From assembly GCF_000208745.1 (NCBI RefSeq), contig NC_030852.1, positions 20,561,871-20,625,870 of the forward strand: a DNA stretch of 64,000 nt, written 5' to 3'. Position 1 is the stretch's first letter. Each line of letters starts with the position of its first letter. Positions 37,374 through 49,700 of this stretch are shown here, piece after piece. A program made the translations under genes and the position numbers. The notes beneath the pieces are model-generated. The model was not told the DNA's origin. It saw only the letters and a list, made by a program, of their open reading frames with translations, and ran no database searches. This stretch comes from Theobroma cacao. Lineage: Eukaryota > Streptophyta > Magnoliopsida > Malvales > Malvaceae.

Positions 37374-39149
37374 TGTTAGTATAAGCCCTACAAGCCAATC
37401 TATGGTTGTATGGGAATTGCAATTTTGAGATATTCAGGTATGACATTTTGTTATTCATAATAACATTGAGGTAGTTCTTTATCCATAAGTTTGTAATTTA
37501 ATTACTTTTTTGTACTCATTTAAATAAAGCCCATGGAACTATATAAGCCTTACAAAGGAATTGTATTGTGATACAATTATGAAATCTTTATAAATCAAAT
37601 CATTGTTCTTAAAAGTTCATGATCATTGTATTATTGAGACAAGGCATCAATAATGCTCAAAGATAGGCACATGATATGTTCCTTACTTGTGAAGTAAGCA
37701 ATCGTTCTCATAGGTTGAAGTATAAATATACTTGGAACTAGCATGTGGGTGTTTGCCATGGGAGAGNTCGTTCTCATAGGTTGAAGTATAAAGATACTTG
37801 GAACTAGCATGTGGGTGTTTGCCATGGGAGAGCGAGTTCACTAAACACGACCTGCCATGAGAAGTGCATTTGGTATTTCCCTCAAGTGTCTATGCAATAC
37901 TTCTCATGTGTCAGTTGTGTAAATACTCCCTAGACTTGAGACACCAAGTTATCTTATGTGTGGAGTGTTATGCTTTGATTTCATCCCTATGGGTGCTTAA
38001 CCAAGGATGCCAAAACAAGATGTTTTTGGGTATAGCATAAATCATGTGAAGGCAGATGAGTGGTCAAGATAGGAATCATCACCCCAAGTGATTCAAGGGG
38101 AAATATCTCATTAGTTCTTGGTTGATATTAGCTTAATCAAATCCTTGGCCAAGGTGATTAGGAGATTATGAAATGAGTTTCATAAGTCTCCATAAAGCTA
38201 ATGATCTAACTGCAAGAACAAATATGGAGATCAATAAGAGTAGGCACTGCACCAAGCTCTTATCATCTTCGGGATATATGATAAGGGAATGAATTACACT
38301 GAAAAACTATACACTGAAAGGTTGTCAAAGACTCCTTTGACCCTCCTAACCATTGGGTGGCCATGATGCATTGCTAAATGCCAATCATGGTCTATGGAAT
38401 TGAATTAGTTAATTTAAAATTGAATATGATTCATTTAAATTAATTAGTTAATAATATTATAATTCAATTCCATTGCCAACATGCTAGGAACCTAATGGGT
38501 CACACACAAAGGTTGCAATTTGGATTAAATTGAGAGTGTGATGATTTAAGTTAGACTTAAATCAAATTTTAGGTTTTAACTATTAAAGACCTAATTAAAA
38601 GAGTTTAATTAGGTATTGGTTAAATATTATAATTGTTATAATATTAAGGACTTATTTTGCAAATTTTAATAAGTTAAACCTAGATATAAATATCACATTA
38701 TAGCCACTTTTTTTTAGTGGAGAAGGATTTTCTCTTGAGTGCTGCCACTCTTGAGATGTTTATTTTCTTTTGAAAACTTCTCCTTTGATTTTTTTGCTGG
38801 AAATCAAAGAAGAAAAGAGGACAAATCGTTGTCCACTTGCTAGCACAAGCCCGTGGCATAAAGCTCTCTCCTTGATACGGATCCGTTACAATAGTGTATG
38901 CATCATTAGAGGCCAAGCGATTGAGTGGCTGGGATTCTTTCACACCAAAAGTGTTCGTGTTTTGTCACCAAAAGGAATGCATTTGATTACGATATCACTT
39001 GGAAAGCTACATTCTTTTTCTGATTTTTTGTGGTACACAACTTTGTATTAAACAACCAAGGTGATCCAAAGTTAAGAGGAATGGTTTTATTTTTATTTCA
39101 ACCCTTTTTATTCCGCTGCGTTGATGCTCTAATCATGCCATTCCTAGCA
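37374..39149 (+). repeat. 3' LTR of the Copia element
   Basis: A 1776-bp LTR from TGTTAGTATAAG to CCTAGCA. It has a TATA box GATATAAATATC at 38683-38694. A 65-bp segment is duplicated around a single N at 37767. Confidence 0.92.
37702..37832. repeat. 65-bp direct duplication around a single N
   Basis: 37702-37766 and 37768-37832 differ at one base and are separated by one N. It looks like a scaffold join that duplicated an overlap, but a real tandem duplication is possible. Confidence 0.85.
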
Positions 39150-39224
39150 ACCATATGTTCCTATATTATATGGATATGTATGTTATGCATTGAGTGATAA
39201 TGTTATATAATAACTATAACCGTG

Positions 39225-39425
39225 CATGTGCGGTGTGGGAGTGCACGTGACAGTGCCAGTAGTGTGCGGTGTGGGAGTGCACATGCCGAAAATGATGTGG
39301 GCGGGAATGCGTATGATGATATTGAAATGTGCGAGTAAGGAGTGCACATGATGATAGTGAAATGTGTGAATAGGAAGTGCACATGATGATATTGAAATGT
39401 GCTTGTAGGGAGTGTACATGAGCTG
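39225..39425. repeat. GTGCAC minisatellite in LTR A
   Basis: Four to five units of 40-50 bp with cores like GAGTGCACATGATGATA and TGTGCGAGTA or TGTGCGGTG. Confidence 0.75.
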
Positions 39426-40147
39426 AGTGAAGCAGCGGGGGTGTACATGTATGTGTGTATATATGCTATAGACAAGTTATGAAAATAAAAAATGTGATTG
39501 CACTCTATGCTATAGAATGCCTTTCCGTTGTAATGAGAAACCCTCTGTTTTGCTTGTCTTGTTTGGATATTTGCTATAGTTTTCACTCTTTTCAATTCCA
39601 TCGTGGATTATAAATCCTTCAGCCTAAGGGATTAAATAATCAAGGGTTGAAATAAGAGGATTAAACAAGAAATTAAACTAAATCGCATTGTTTTTAAAAT
39701 AAGTGTATCATGTTTTCTAAACTTTCCGTACTGCTTGCTTGTTCCCCTCATATGTTCACTCATTGGGTTTATACTCACTCTTTTTAACTTCATGTTTTAG
39801 GTTTTCTGAACTGAGAGGTGATTGGATCCCACGCCCAGAGTCACTCCACTGACGTTCAGAGTCTTTGAATGTGTACATGTAAACCGGATGTGATTTGCTA
39901 AGAATCGTTTGGCAAACTTTTTATGTATATTATGATTGATGAATACCACTATGAGTATACACTTGAATTTTTTGAATCGATTTCAATGAAGTTACTATTT
40001 GAACATCATGATTTATGGAACTTAAAAGGGAATATGGATGATAAAGGGGCTAACGTACAGGTTCATACGGGAAGGCTTGCTTGGGCTTAGTGGGCTATGC
40101 CTATTGAGCCCATATGCTGATCATGGCCCAGAAATTGGGCTGTGACA

Positions 40148-40621
40148 CCTTAAATAGCCTCCAAAAGCCCTAGCTTCCAAAATCCCATAAGCTTGTTATT
40201 TGTGGAAAATACAGTGAGGGTCGCAGCTCTCAATTTATAGGGTTGTGGTACTCAAAGGTTCTACCCAATTTTATTTTTTTGGTGCAATATTTTCACTTTG
40301 ACAAAGATTTTGACCATCTTTCAGTCAAAACTAGGCAAAGTGGTAAACATTAAACTTGTATCCTTGCCTCTTAGCTTTCTAATGGTTTACAAATCATGTC
40401 ATTTGGACTTCTGTAGTGGAAGATATACTTAAAGAACTAAAACATATGCAAATAGAGCAACAGTCCATTGTGCACCTTTCTTCACCAATTGAAATTATTT
40501 TTGATCCTAAATCTAGTCCAACTTAGACTAATTAGATATTTAATCTCTCATTAAATATATGAATTTGATGCACTCATCAGTCTACCTATAGTTACGCGTC
40601 TATGGAGATTGGGGTTTCACA
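40148..40621. mobile_element. Rearranged LTR A fragments
   Basis: The interior matches plus-strand family A leader sequence (GTAAACAT...CTTTCTAATGG; compare 57110-57170), but the right end reads like a minus-strand family A 5' end (TTACGCGTCTATGGAG...GTTTCACA). It appears to be a recombined fragment. Confidence 0.5.
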
Positions 40622-43100
40622 ATGATCCACGGGTTCAACCAAGTTATGGTAAGTGGAACTTTGATTTTGATTATAGATTTCTTAAGGAAATGAATTGTGA
40701 TTTTGTGAAAATGTTTGTGGTAGAAAAGATTTATGAGGTTTGAAAGAGATTATCTGTATGCATGTTACCAAAGCATTGTTGAATGGTGGAAATTAAGGTA
40801 TAAAGAAAAGGGCTTTGAAGGAAATATTGAAGTGTATGAAAGTCCAAGCCATTCCAAAGGTAAGCATGCAATGTAAATTGATTGTGCTATCTTGGGTACG
40901 GCTAGGAAGAATGCTTATACTAGTTATGAGTTTGGATGTTGTGTGAATGTAATGTTTTGAAGAAAGTAAAGGATAGAAAATTATGCATGTAAAGACTTGA
41001 GAATTCTTTGGTAAAATTGCTGCCTATATATATATATATAAGTGCAAAAGATTAATTGTGAAAGAATGCTAATTATAGCATGAATTGAACTATTTAGTTA
41101 ATGGTTAGTACTTGAATGAGAATGAGGAATAAAGAATAGGCTAGAAAAGCATAAAGCTAAGTGTGGGCAGCAAGTGTGGGATAGAATAAATTCTAAAGTC
41201 GCTAAGTATTTTGGATTTAATTGCTGCCAGGAAATTGACAAGTAAAGGACTGTTGCCGTGTGTGTAAATTAAGAAGGATAACGGTTAAGCGGCGAGTGAT
41301 ATTGATCGATTAAGAACGCAAAGAGTTTAAATTGGCGAAGTAATATCCTACCAAGAAAGGTGAGTATGGGGTGTCAATTTTAAAAGATTCTTACTATATC
41401 AAAGTATATATAGTATTATCCAATGCCTTTATGGAAAGCATGAGTTGCTAGAAAATGATAAGTGATTTGAATACATGGTTTGCAATGATTTATACACTAC
41501 TTTTGTGGAAAGCATGAGTTTCTAGAAATGATAAGCAATTATGGATGCAAATTGATTTGGAAGTTGTTTATGTATACTATATAAAAATACATATATGTAA
41601 ATTGTCTTAGAAACAGGAAAACAAGCCCTTTTGCAATGTTTTGCATCAAAATCGTGCCTTGTAACTTTGTGTGATGTGCATAGTTAATTGCACTTGATAA
41701 ATGGCTTAAATTTGAATTTTTGTGAGCTGCTTTTTGTCCAAACTTTATGCAAATGTTTACACCATGCATTTTAATGTGGAAAACTATTTTGAAATGTTGT
41801 CGAACCTTGTTTTCAAATGATTTAAAGAAAAACTCCTGAAAACCTTGATTTGGTTTTCGAGAATGGTTTTGACAAACTAAGAGCATTGAGAGTAGGCCAA
41901 ATGTCACATCAGGATAATGTGACCCTTGTGCACAAGTGAGCTCTAGCTAGAGAACCTTTGGGTCACCAACGGGGCTATTAGAGGTGGCTAGGTCACGGTC
42001 TGTGATTATACGTGGCAAGGCCACAGGTTGTTATACGTGGCAGAGCCACGAGTTGATATACGTGGCAGAGCCACGAGTTGATATACGTGGTTACGACCAC
42101 ATGATTTCTCCAATGTCGGCCAATATCGTTGAGACTGCCATGGCTGCAGGAATTTGATGGAGGGGGGCCTCCCGGATTGTTATTACGTAGAAAAGGGTCC
42201 ATAGGCTGATTATCTATGATTACTTACTCAAGAGCCTTAAGTGTTTTTAGACTCGTACTCTTTCGCATGGTGGAGAGATATTGTTTTCCCGCAGATCCCC
42301 TTTTTAATTAAAACCTTTGAGTGCTTTATATGTGTGATCATGAATTGATGTATGTGGATCTACTCAGTTATTTTTACATGCCACATGGTTTGGGAGCATC
42401 TATGTTTTTATGCGGCTATTGTTTTTATGAACGAAATAAATGATTTCGATGATTGAAATCTATTTTACTATGCTTTGATTTCAGCATTGTTTGCCAAGGA
42501 AAGTATTGCACTATGATTTTTATGAAATTATTTTTACAAGGCACAAACACTTTATTTATTATTTGGTTTTAGAAGGTTAGCGTTTTATACTCTAGTTTTA
42601 TTATTCAAAAAGTTCTGCCCTAAGCTTGTTTCCCATCTATGCCCTACTCACAAAGCCGATGATCACTGAATCTGTGAGACTCACCCCCCTTATCTCGCCT
42701 TTTGTAGATAGTGATCGGCGTAGCGTGCAATCATTGGCACATATTGTCCATCGCGAATAGGTAAAGGCACCTTATAGCACCTTATTCCAAGTCGCTCCGT
42801 TGCTAGAGGTCAAGTTGTTCATAGCATACTTTGTTTGTAAATGGTGTTAATGCAAATGTACATTTGGAGATTATAAACCTTAATGTATTTTTACAATTAT
42901 GAGCAATAAAAGTTAATTTGATTTATAACGACTTTTGTTCAAATCATATTACAAAAAGTTATACGGTTCAAAGCAATTACATAGATTAGTGGACTTAATA
43001 TAACATATTAACAAAAGTTTCAAATAAGGCTTGTTCGGGACTTGGCGGGTTTTCCAGCAAGACTCAAACGCTGGTAGCGATCAAGGAATGGGTCGTTACA
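40622..43100 (+). mobile_element. LTR family E, 3' part
   Basis: Ends GGGTCGTTACA at 43100. The region before the end (ATAGTGATCGGCGTAGCG, 42690-42720) and the 25-bp CGTGGC hairpin repeats resemble plant gypsy LTRs. No convincing 5' TG end was found, so the left side is probably truncated. A short (TA)n lies at 41025-41041. No coding sequence. Confidence 0.55.
42004..42105. repeat. 25-bp tandem hairpin repeat
   Basis: Four units of GATATACGTGGCAGAGCCAC type. Each intact unit contains CGTGGC-AGA-GCCACG, a 6-bp stem with a 3-base loop. The first and last units are degenerate. Confidence 0.85.
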
Positions 43101-43599
43101 GATACACTTGAGACAGAATGTAGTTTTTTTAGATAGATTGCCTATAAAACCTGCCCAACATGTTTGCATTAATTACCATTTAAGTAAATGTCCTCTTTAC
43201 TTTTTACTCTCGATTTACTTAAAATATTTAATGTAAATAAGCAAACAACCCCCCATTTGGATTCAATAAAAATATAAAAAAAAATCAAAATCCATAAGAA
43301 TCAAAATCTAAATTTTGGTTTTAACAACAAAATCGAAAAAGTTTGACTAAAATTAAATTTGCAATTCCTATTTACCATAGCAAATGTGCTTCAAAAATTA
43401 TGAAAAAATCATTTTTGATTATCTAAAAATCAAAGGAATCATTACTGTCATTTTTTATTTCCAAAAGATTATTCTCTAAAAATCACATATTTTGATCATT
43501 TCCAAACTTAGAAAATTTTCTACTTCAAAAGTGACAAACGACTAAAAGTGTCAATAATTCTTTTGAAGATTAAAACTAAGTTTGATGTTCAAAATATGT
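43101..43599. other. Unassigned AT-rich stretch
   Basis: AT-rich with A runs; no gene, element end or repeat unit recognised. Confidence 0.4.
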
Positions 43600-44081
43600 A
43601 ATCTATGTGCTCACCTAAGGATTTCCTAGCTTATCCTCTTATTCAAGGTGGGATTTCACACTTTACTGCATTGGTCAAGTCACTCTCAATCAATAAACAA
43701 TGCATACTAGCCCATTTAAAGCCGTTAGGCAACATAAAGGCTTTCTTGATTGCAAGCAACTCTGTAATGTTTTATTTCGTAACCTCTATGACCTTTCAAA
43801 ATAGCATATTTATCATGCCCACATCATTCTTAAGTACCCATTGATTCCTGGATCTCCTGTTTACCTTTAGAAGCCCCATCCAAATTAAATTTCAACATAC
43901 ATTATGGTGGAGTTGCCTATGCACAACCTTTCTTTGCAACTTTGACTTTTGAGGGTTCTTGAGCCATACTTGGATATTGCATTAAGTCTAATAAGGAATT
44001 TTTTATTTCAGGATATTTAGCTTTGTGTTACCATGCCACCATAAGTTTTATCATCTTAAAACCTTGTTCCACCTTCCATAA
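43600..44081 (-). pseudogene. LINE RNase H-like fragment
   Basis: On the minus strand the text reads LKFNLDGASKGK near 43890, then SMHCLLIESDLTNAVK in another frame, matching the RNase H-like domain that ends plant L1 and related polyproteins. Frames shift several times. The fragment is cut at 44082 by a family A solo LTR and probably continues at 46558-46745. Confidence 0.65.
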
Positions 44082-44904
44082 TGTCACGACCCAAATTCTA
44101 GGCCATGACTAGTGCATGGGCCCAATGCACATAGTCCACTAAGCCCAGGCAAGCCTATTAATCTGATGGTGTTCATCATCCCATCATAACTGCTAAGTCA
44201 TATTTCATAACTTAGAATCAAAATAAAATTAAACATTTGCCAACTCATAGTGGCATAACAATTAAGTATACATTGCCTATAACATGTATCTCAATAATTT
44301 ACATCAAGTTTGTCTATACATCTCAAAAAGAAGAATTGACTTCCAGCGGAGGGACTCGGATGAATGTACAACTACTGAATGCCGAGACACCTACCAAAAG
44401 ATGGATATAAGTCTACAAGGACACCTCATCCTAGTTACCAGCTGCCTCATGTTTTGAAAACATGAAGTTGAAAACGGTGAGTATAAACCCAGTGAGTGAA
44501 CAAGAAAGGGAACAAGCATACCATAAGGAATGTTTAACGAAATCATGATGCATTCTTTTTCAAAACAATGCAATTTGTTTTTGAACTTATTAAACCCCTC
44601 ATGTAAACCCCACATGAGAAAAAAATCACTTATTGGAAAAAAAGTCCATGCTCAACAAAGGATTTGGAGAGTGAAAACTTTAATAACATTCATGCAAATC
44701 AAGTCAATAAACGACGGGTCCTCGCTGCAGTGACACTTGATTTAAATTAACAATTAACCAAGGGTTTCTTGATTGGCCTAGGGTTTCTCACCAAACCTCC
44801 TCATTTTAAACTTAACTCATTTAATCCTTAATGTTCGAAGTCCATGCTCCGATATGGTAGCAAAGAAGTGAAAGATAGGGCAGCAATTGGACAAGATAGG
44901 AGAC

Positions 44905-45165
44905 CAAAACAGAAAGTTTTTCACTGCAGCGAGATTGAATCTTGCTGTAGTGAAAATATGACCCAGAAACAAAATGTTTCTCACTGTAGTGAAATTGTAA
45001 CCCAGAAACAGAAAGTTTCTTGCTGTAGCGAGAATGAATTTCGTTGCAACGAGAAGCTACTGTGTCATTCTCACTACAGCGAAAATGCATCCTCGTTGCA
45101 GCGAGTTTTCTGCCAGCCTACCTTTTTAAAACCCGAGACTTTCTCACTGAATCTCGCTGTAGCAA
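44905..45165. repeat. CTGCAGCGAG palindrome cluster
   Basis: About ten copies or decayed copies of the TCTCGCTGCAGCGAGA palindrome, many as C/T or G/A variants. Confidence 0.85.
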
Positions 45166-45310
45166 GAATCATAACATCAAGAAAAAGGTTTCCTTTTCCC
45201 TTAAAACAAAGCCATCCTACTCAACAACAAAAGCAACATGTGACACATGCAAACTCCCAAATTTCAACAATTCAAGTGCTCACATTTTTTGCATTTACAA
45301 CCATATACCA

Positions 45311-45315
<5 letters not shown>

Positions 45316-45343
<28 letters not shown>
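45316..45343. repeat. (TA)n microsatellite
   Basis: About 14 TA units in the hypervariable part of LTR A. Confidence 0.9.
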
Positions 45344-45374
45344 CAATCATCATATACTCCCTCCCATCATCATC

Positions 45375-45515
45375 ATCTCATATGCAACAGCTTATGCGCA
45401 CTCCCACTTGCACATAGTCGGGTTAGCAACGGCTTATGTGCACTCCCACTCGCACATAGTCGGGTCAGCAATGGCTTATATGCACTCCTTCTCGCACATA
45501 GCCGAGTCCAAATCA
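45375..45515. repeat. 47-bp minisatellite in LTR A
   Basis: Three units with core GCTTATGTGCACTCCCACTC followed by GCACATAGTCGGGT. Confidence 0.85.
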
Positions 45516-46557
45516 ATATACAAAGAAGTATCCAATGCATATCATGCTTACTATCATATTTTGATAACACATAGCACATTGTATAGCACATTCCCACAAT
45601 ATAAAATCACTTCACCAAAGGCTTGTTCCCAAGGCACATTTTCAAAGTCAAGTTAGATAAAATCATTCACATTCCCCAAAACAAGTTTGAAATGGAGGTC
45701 CACTCACAAATTGATTGTATAGCCTTTAGATGACTCTAATTCCCCTAATTGTCCAAATAAGATGATGGGGCTTCCTTAGAACCTAGGATCACATTAGCAT
45801 AAGCAATAGGTCAATTTACACACTATGAACCCTAAAAGCTATCTCTTTGTAGTTGAATTCCTTTCCAATAGCTTCCAAATAAGTGGGATAATTCTCTCTT
45901 TCTCTCTCCAGAACACCCAACTAGTGAGAGAAAGTATGGAAATAAACTTTACCTAGGGTTTTGAAGTGAGAGCATGAAAGAATACTAGGGTTCTAGTCAA
46001 AAGGGCTCAAAAGTATGAAAACTAGAGCTAGAGAGAGAAAATTTTGCAAGCTACATATCAAGCTTCCATGGAGGTTTTGAAGAAACGTGAGAGAGAAGAA
46101 GAAGAAGAAGACAAGCTGCTGGAAAATGGGAGAAGAAGCTACTGAAAGAAAGTATTTATAGGCCAAACTTATCCATTCCCTTAAAATTACCAAATTACCC
46201 CTCCACCAATTAACTTACTTTCCTCCAATCTTTTATGCAATCTTTTTGTTCTTTTGACACTGGGACAAGGTCCATAATGGTCTAAACATACTTGAGTTCA
46301 TGAAAACATAAAATTTTAACCCGAGGTGTAAAATGACCATTTTGCCCCTGTTGTGAAAATCATCAAAATTTTGGTTTTCTTTCCATTTTACCCCTAATTT
46401 CACCATCCATTTATGCCTTAGGGCTACTTAGACCATAATATTGTTTAAAAATCTTACTTTTATGGGCTTACTAAGGAAATTATGAAATTACCCCTAATCA
46501 GGGATATCGCGTATACTTTCCTTTACGAGCCTATAAAGGTCAAGGTCTCACACATAA

Positions 46558-46745
46558 CTTCCCACAAAAGGCTAATTCATTCGATAGAACCACAAAGAAT
46601 AAATTATGATGTAGAAAGCAATTTTCCAAGAAAATCCATATGCACCTTCTTCTGCTCAATATTCAAAAATGGAAATACTTTTCAAACATCAAAGTATAAG
46701 CCATTTCATGGCAAAATTAGAGTGAATTTACTTATTGTAAAGTAA
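46558..46745 (-). pseudogene. LINE fragment, upstream part
   Basis: By position this is the continuation of the minus-strand LINE piece across the solo LTR. The coding signal itself is weak. Confidence 0.35.
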
Positions 46746-49700
46746 AAACAGAGTATCATAAACCCAAAGATAGATAAATAAAGATCAGTGGAGTACAACT
46801 CGAAACAAAAGGTTAACGTCTAGTAGATGCCTTTAAGTCAACTACCATAAGGCAAAATAGCTCCCTTCAAAAGGTAGTGAACCCAACTATCCACTGATCT
46901 AAACAAATGAGCGAACCTAACAGAAGTCACAAAGACTCCCTAAACAAATACGAATAGGGGAGCAAGCTAAATAGAAGAATGTTTTCAAAAATTACATTTT
47001 TATAAAAAGTGTAAACAAATATTTTTCAAAAATATTTTCAAGTTTCATTTCTCAAGTGTAATCAACCAATTCAAAGTGTTCCAAACATAAACAATATTGT
47101 TAGAATCATATTCGAAAATATCATAATAAAATGTATCTTAAATCCTTTTCAAAAGTGTAAAAAGTTCTCCAAAAAGCCTTAGGTGTCGATATTTCTTTTC
47201 AAAGTATCGATACTTTTCAAACAAAAAGATTTCCAAGGCTTCTTAAACTTATGGTATTGACACTTATGCCATAAATATAGATACTTTTTACACAAAATGT
47301 GAAACCCATAGTTTTCGCTACTTGGTGAGCTTAGGAAATGATTTTATTGACTCGAAAACCTTAATTCCATCCTTAAGAATTCACAACTAAGAGTTTTAGA
47401 GGTTATGGAAGGGATTTTGAATGAGATCAGGCCTTAAAAGGAACAATTTTTGCAAATCGAGACTTAGGAAGCTGACCTCGATGCATAGAGGGTCGATCTT
47501 ATGAAGTAAAAAGTAAGGAAAGTCATGCATTCTAGTCCAGGATAGACTATAGGCCTTTTATAGTTGATCCTATGAAGAGAAAATGGAAGAAATGCAAGCA
47601 TTCTAGTCCAAGATCGACTATAAACCCTCTATAGTCGATCTTGTGAAAGAAAATGAGTGAAAAGCGAACATTTTAGGCCAATATCGACTACAAACCTTGT
47701 ACAGTTGATCCTGTGAAAGGGAAATGGATGAAACGCAAAACCTTCTGGTCCAAGATTGACTATAGCCCCTCCATAGTCGATTCTGGATTGCCTAGTTAGC
47801 CTAAAACCAGCTTAATAGCCTAAAACTCGAAAATCCCTCATTTCTCTCTTATCTTTTTGTTTTTCCACCCATTTTCTCTCAAATTTCACACATTTCAGAA
47901 CCATCAAACTCCATTAATAAGTCTTGGATTCTAAGTGCCAAAGGTAAAGATTGTCACTTCCAAAATGTTGGTTTTGGTGATTTTTGTTTTCTCTTTCTAA
48001 AAGCTAGAAATTTTTCTAGGTTTTTCAAGATTTGCGTAAATCCTCTTTTTAAAGCTCACTAAAGAGGAAAGATAGGTAAAATATGTTTATTACTTAATGG
48101 GTATGAGGTTTGGATGAAAGCTTGGTGGAAATAATTGGAAATAAGTGAAGATTAAATAGGGATAGAAATAGGTATTCAAAGTATTTCGAAATTATTAGGG
48201 GTTTTTAAGAATATTGATGATTAAATATCCTTTTTATTAGGACTTTAAGAGTATTGATGATTGAATATCATTTTTAGGTGATATTGGGGTAATTTGAGTT
48301 GTTGAAGAAGTCGTGCTTTGGATGACAAGTGCCAAAAAGAAAAAGGTATGCTTCAAGAGGTGGGTAGATATGACCTTTTTTAATTATTTTAATTTAATTA
48401 AGCATGCTTATTCTATAACCTCACATTAAAATGTATTTGGATGAATTTTGTGATGTGAACAATGGTTTCAAGCTTGTTTTATGAAATATATATATACTAT
48501 GTAAATATGTTAGTATGTATTTAGTTTTGAGTATGGGGAACAAGCCTTTCAATTGTTTGAAGCCTCAAAATAGATATTTGTCTATGGATAATTGCTTGAT
48601 TGATGATTGAATTCATCCGTTGCTTAGAAATGGACTTCAACAATTTGACTTCATTTTTTGTTTGAACCCTTTGAACATGGATGGTAAAAGAATTTATCTT
48701 TTCATTTGGAAATGAATATTTGGTATTTGGAAACATGGAATAAAAAAATGTTTTAATAGAGCGTACTTGAGTTATGGACTTGTAGCTAGTGACACTAGCC
48801 ACTAGCCATTGTGCACAATGATTTTCTTTGATATGGTAGTTGATAGAGTCCTACCCTTTTGATTTGGTTTTCTTTGGTAGTTGATACGATCCTACCACCT
48901 TTGCTATACGGTCGATGACTATCATGTATCCAACCCCTTTGGTGCTATGGTACACTTTGATTTGGTTGTCCATGCTACTTAGTGCTCCATGACTTATTTG
49001 AAATGATATGTGACACTATGGAATTGAAACTTGATATTTGTTTGGATTTTGGACTTTGGTATTGATATTGCCTCAACTTTGGACTTTGGATTTGGTATTG
49101 GTTTAGATACAGTATTTAGAATTTACTTGATGTAATGCAAATTATGTTAATTTGAAATCCATTCATTTTTCTTCGAGGATTTTTTGAAGACAACAACATT
49201 ACTTCATCTTCTTTAAAACTAAACTTTAGTTTTCTTCTACCTCTTTTACAAAATTTTAAAGCCAATATTTTAAAATTGTTTTCTTGAAAATACTTAAATG
49301 TTTTACAAACTAGTGTTCTCACTTCAAAGGCTGTGAACAAGATTTCAACAAAACCTTATAAAATCATTTTAAATGAGTTGTACCCATTGAGGTTTCTTGG
49401 ACACTTGTTCATATTTGACACATAACTCATAGCTTGGGATGTTTTATCTTGTTCGGGGATTGAATTCCCAAAATTCTTTGAACATTGGATACGTTTAAAA
49501 GACAAACTTTGACATTGTTTGAGATGGATTGTTTGCATTTATTTTAAAAGTATTTTGGACAAACATTCTCCCCGTTTAGCCTGTTTCCCCTCCTTATATC
49601 TACTCACGGAGTTATCTATAACTCACACATGTATGATGCATTTGTTTTGCATATCAATAGTTCCTTGTCTCGTTGTCCTTTGGGAAGAGCCAACACTTCA

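Larger units (their letters stand above)
31243..39149 (+). mobile_element. Copia LTR retrotransposon, defective, TSD accat
   Basis: Both ends begin or finish as an LTR should (TGTTAGTATAAG at 31243; ...CCTAGCA at 39149) and are flanked by accat (31238-31242, 39150-39154). Order: 5' LTR stub, gag end/protease, integrase, RT, RNase H, 3' LTR, which is Ty1/Copia order. The 5' LTR keeps only about 128 bp and is joined directly to the end of gag, so most of the LTR, the PBS and most of gag were deleted. A family A solo LTR (31709-34459) lies in the protease region. Coding parts have many stops, so the copy cannot move alone. Confidence 0.93.
30148..40147 (+). mobile_element. LTR family A/D type, host of the Copia element
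   Basis: After the solo LTR the plus strand continues as an LTR leader (30148-31242), is broken by the Copia insertion (31243-39149), and resumes at 39155 to end ATTGGGCTGTGACA at 40147. It has a candidate intron at 30725-31026 (AAAG|GTATAT to AATATAG|GTTTT), as in the LTR at 50041-53667. The GTGCAC minisatellite lies at 39225-39425. The 5' end is mosaic, see family D. Confidence 0.75.
44082..46552 (-). mobile_element. Solo LTR, family A, TSD cataa
   Basis: A 2471-bp LTR on the minus strand with perfect duplications cataa (44077-44081, 46553-46557). It begins TGTGAGACCTTGACC and ends TTGGGTCGTGACA. TATA-like box at 46152-46161. The leader intron is partly deleted: the acceptor side is present near 45783 but the donor and preceding exon are missing. 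It carries a dense CTGCAGCGAG cluster, a (TA)n tract and a 47-bp minisatellite. Confidence 0.92.

Noticed and set aside
38770..39051. A 93-codon plus-strand frame that might be a small gene.
   Set aside because: It lies wholly within the Copia 3' LTR, downstream of its TATA box, with no recognisable domain.
44820..45090. Arrays of SxxHYSE/RCSE-like residues on the minus strand as a possible zinc-binding protein.
   Set aside because: Same palindromic DNA repeat read on the other strand; a palindrome gives similar peptides on both strands.
44844..45656. A 270-codon frame rich in Cys-Ser-Glu repeats, at first sight a repeat protein.
   Set aside because: The repeats are translated CTGCAGCGAG palindromes followed by a TA tract and minisatellite inside a solo LTR; there is no start context or homologous frame in sister copies.
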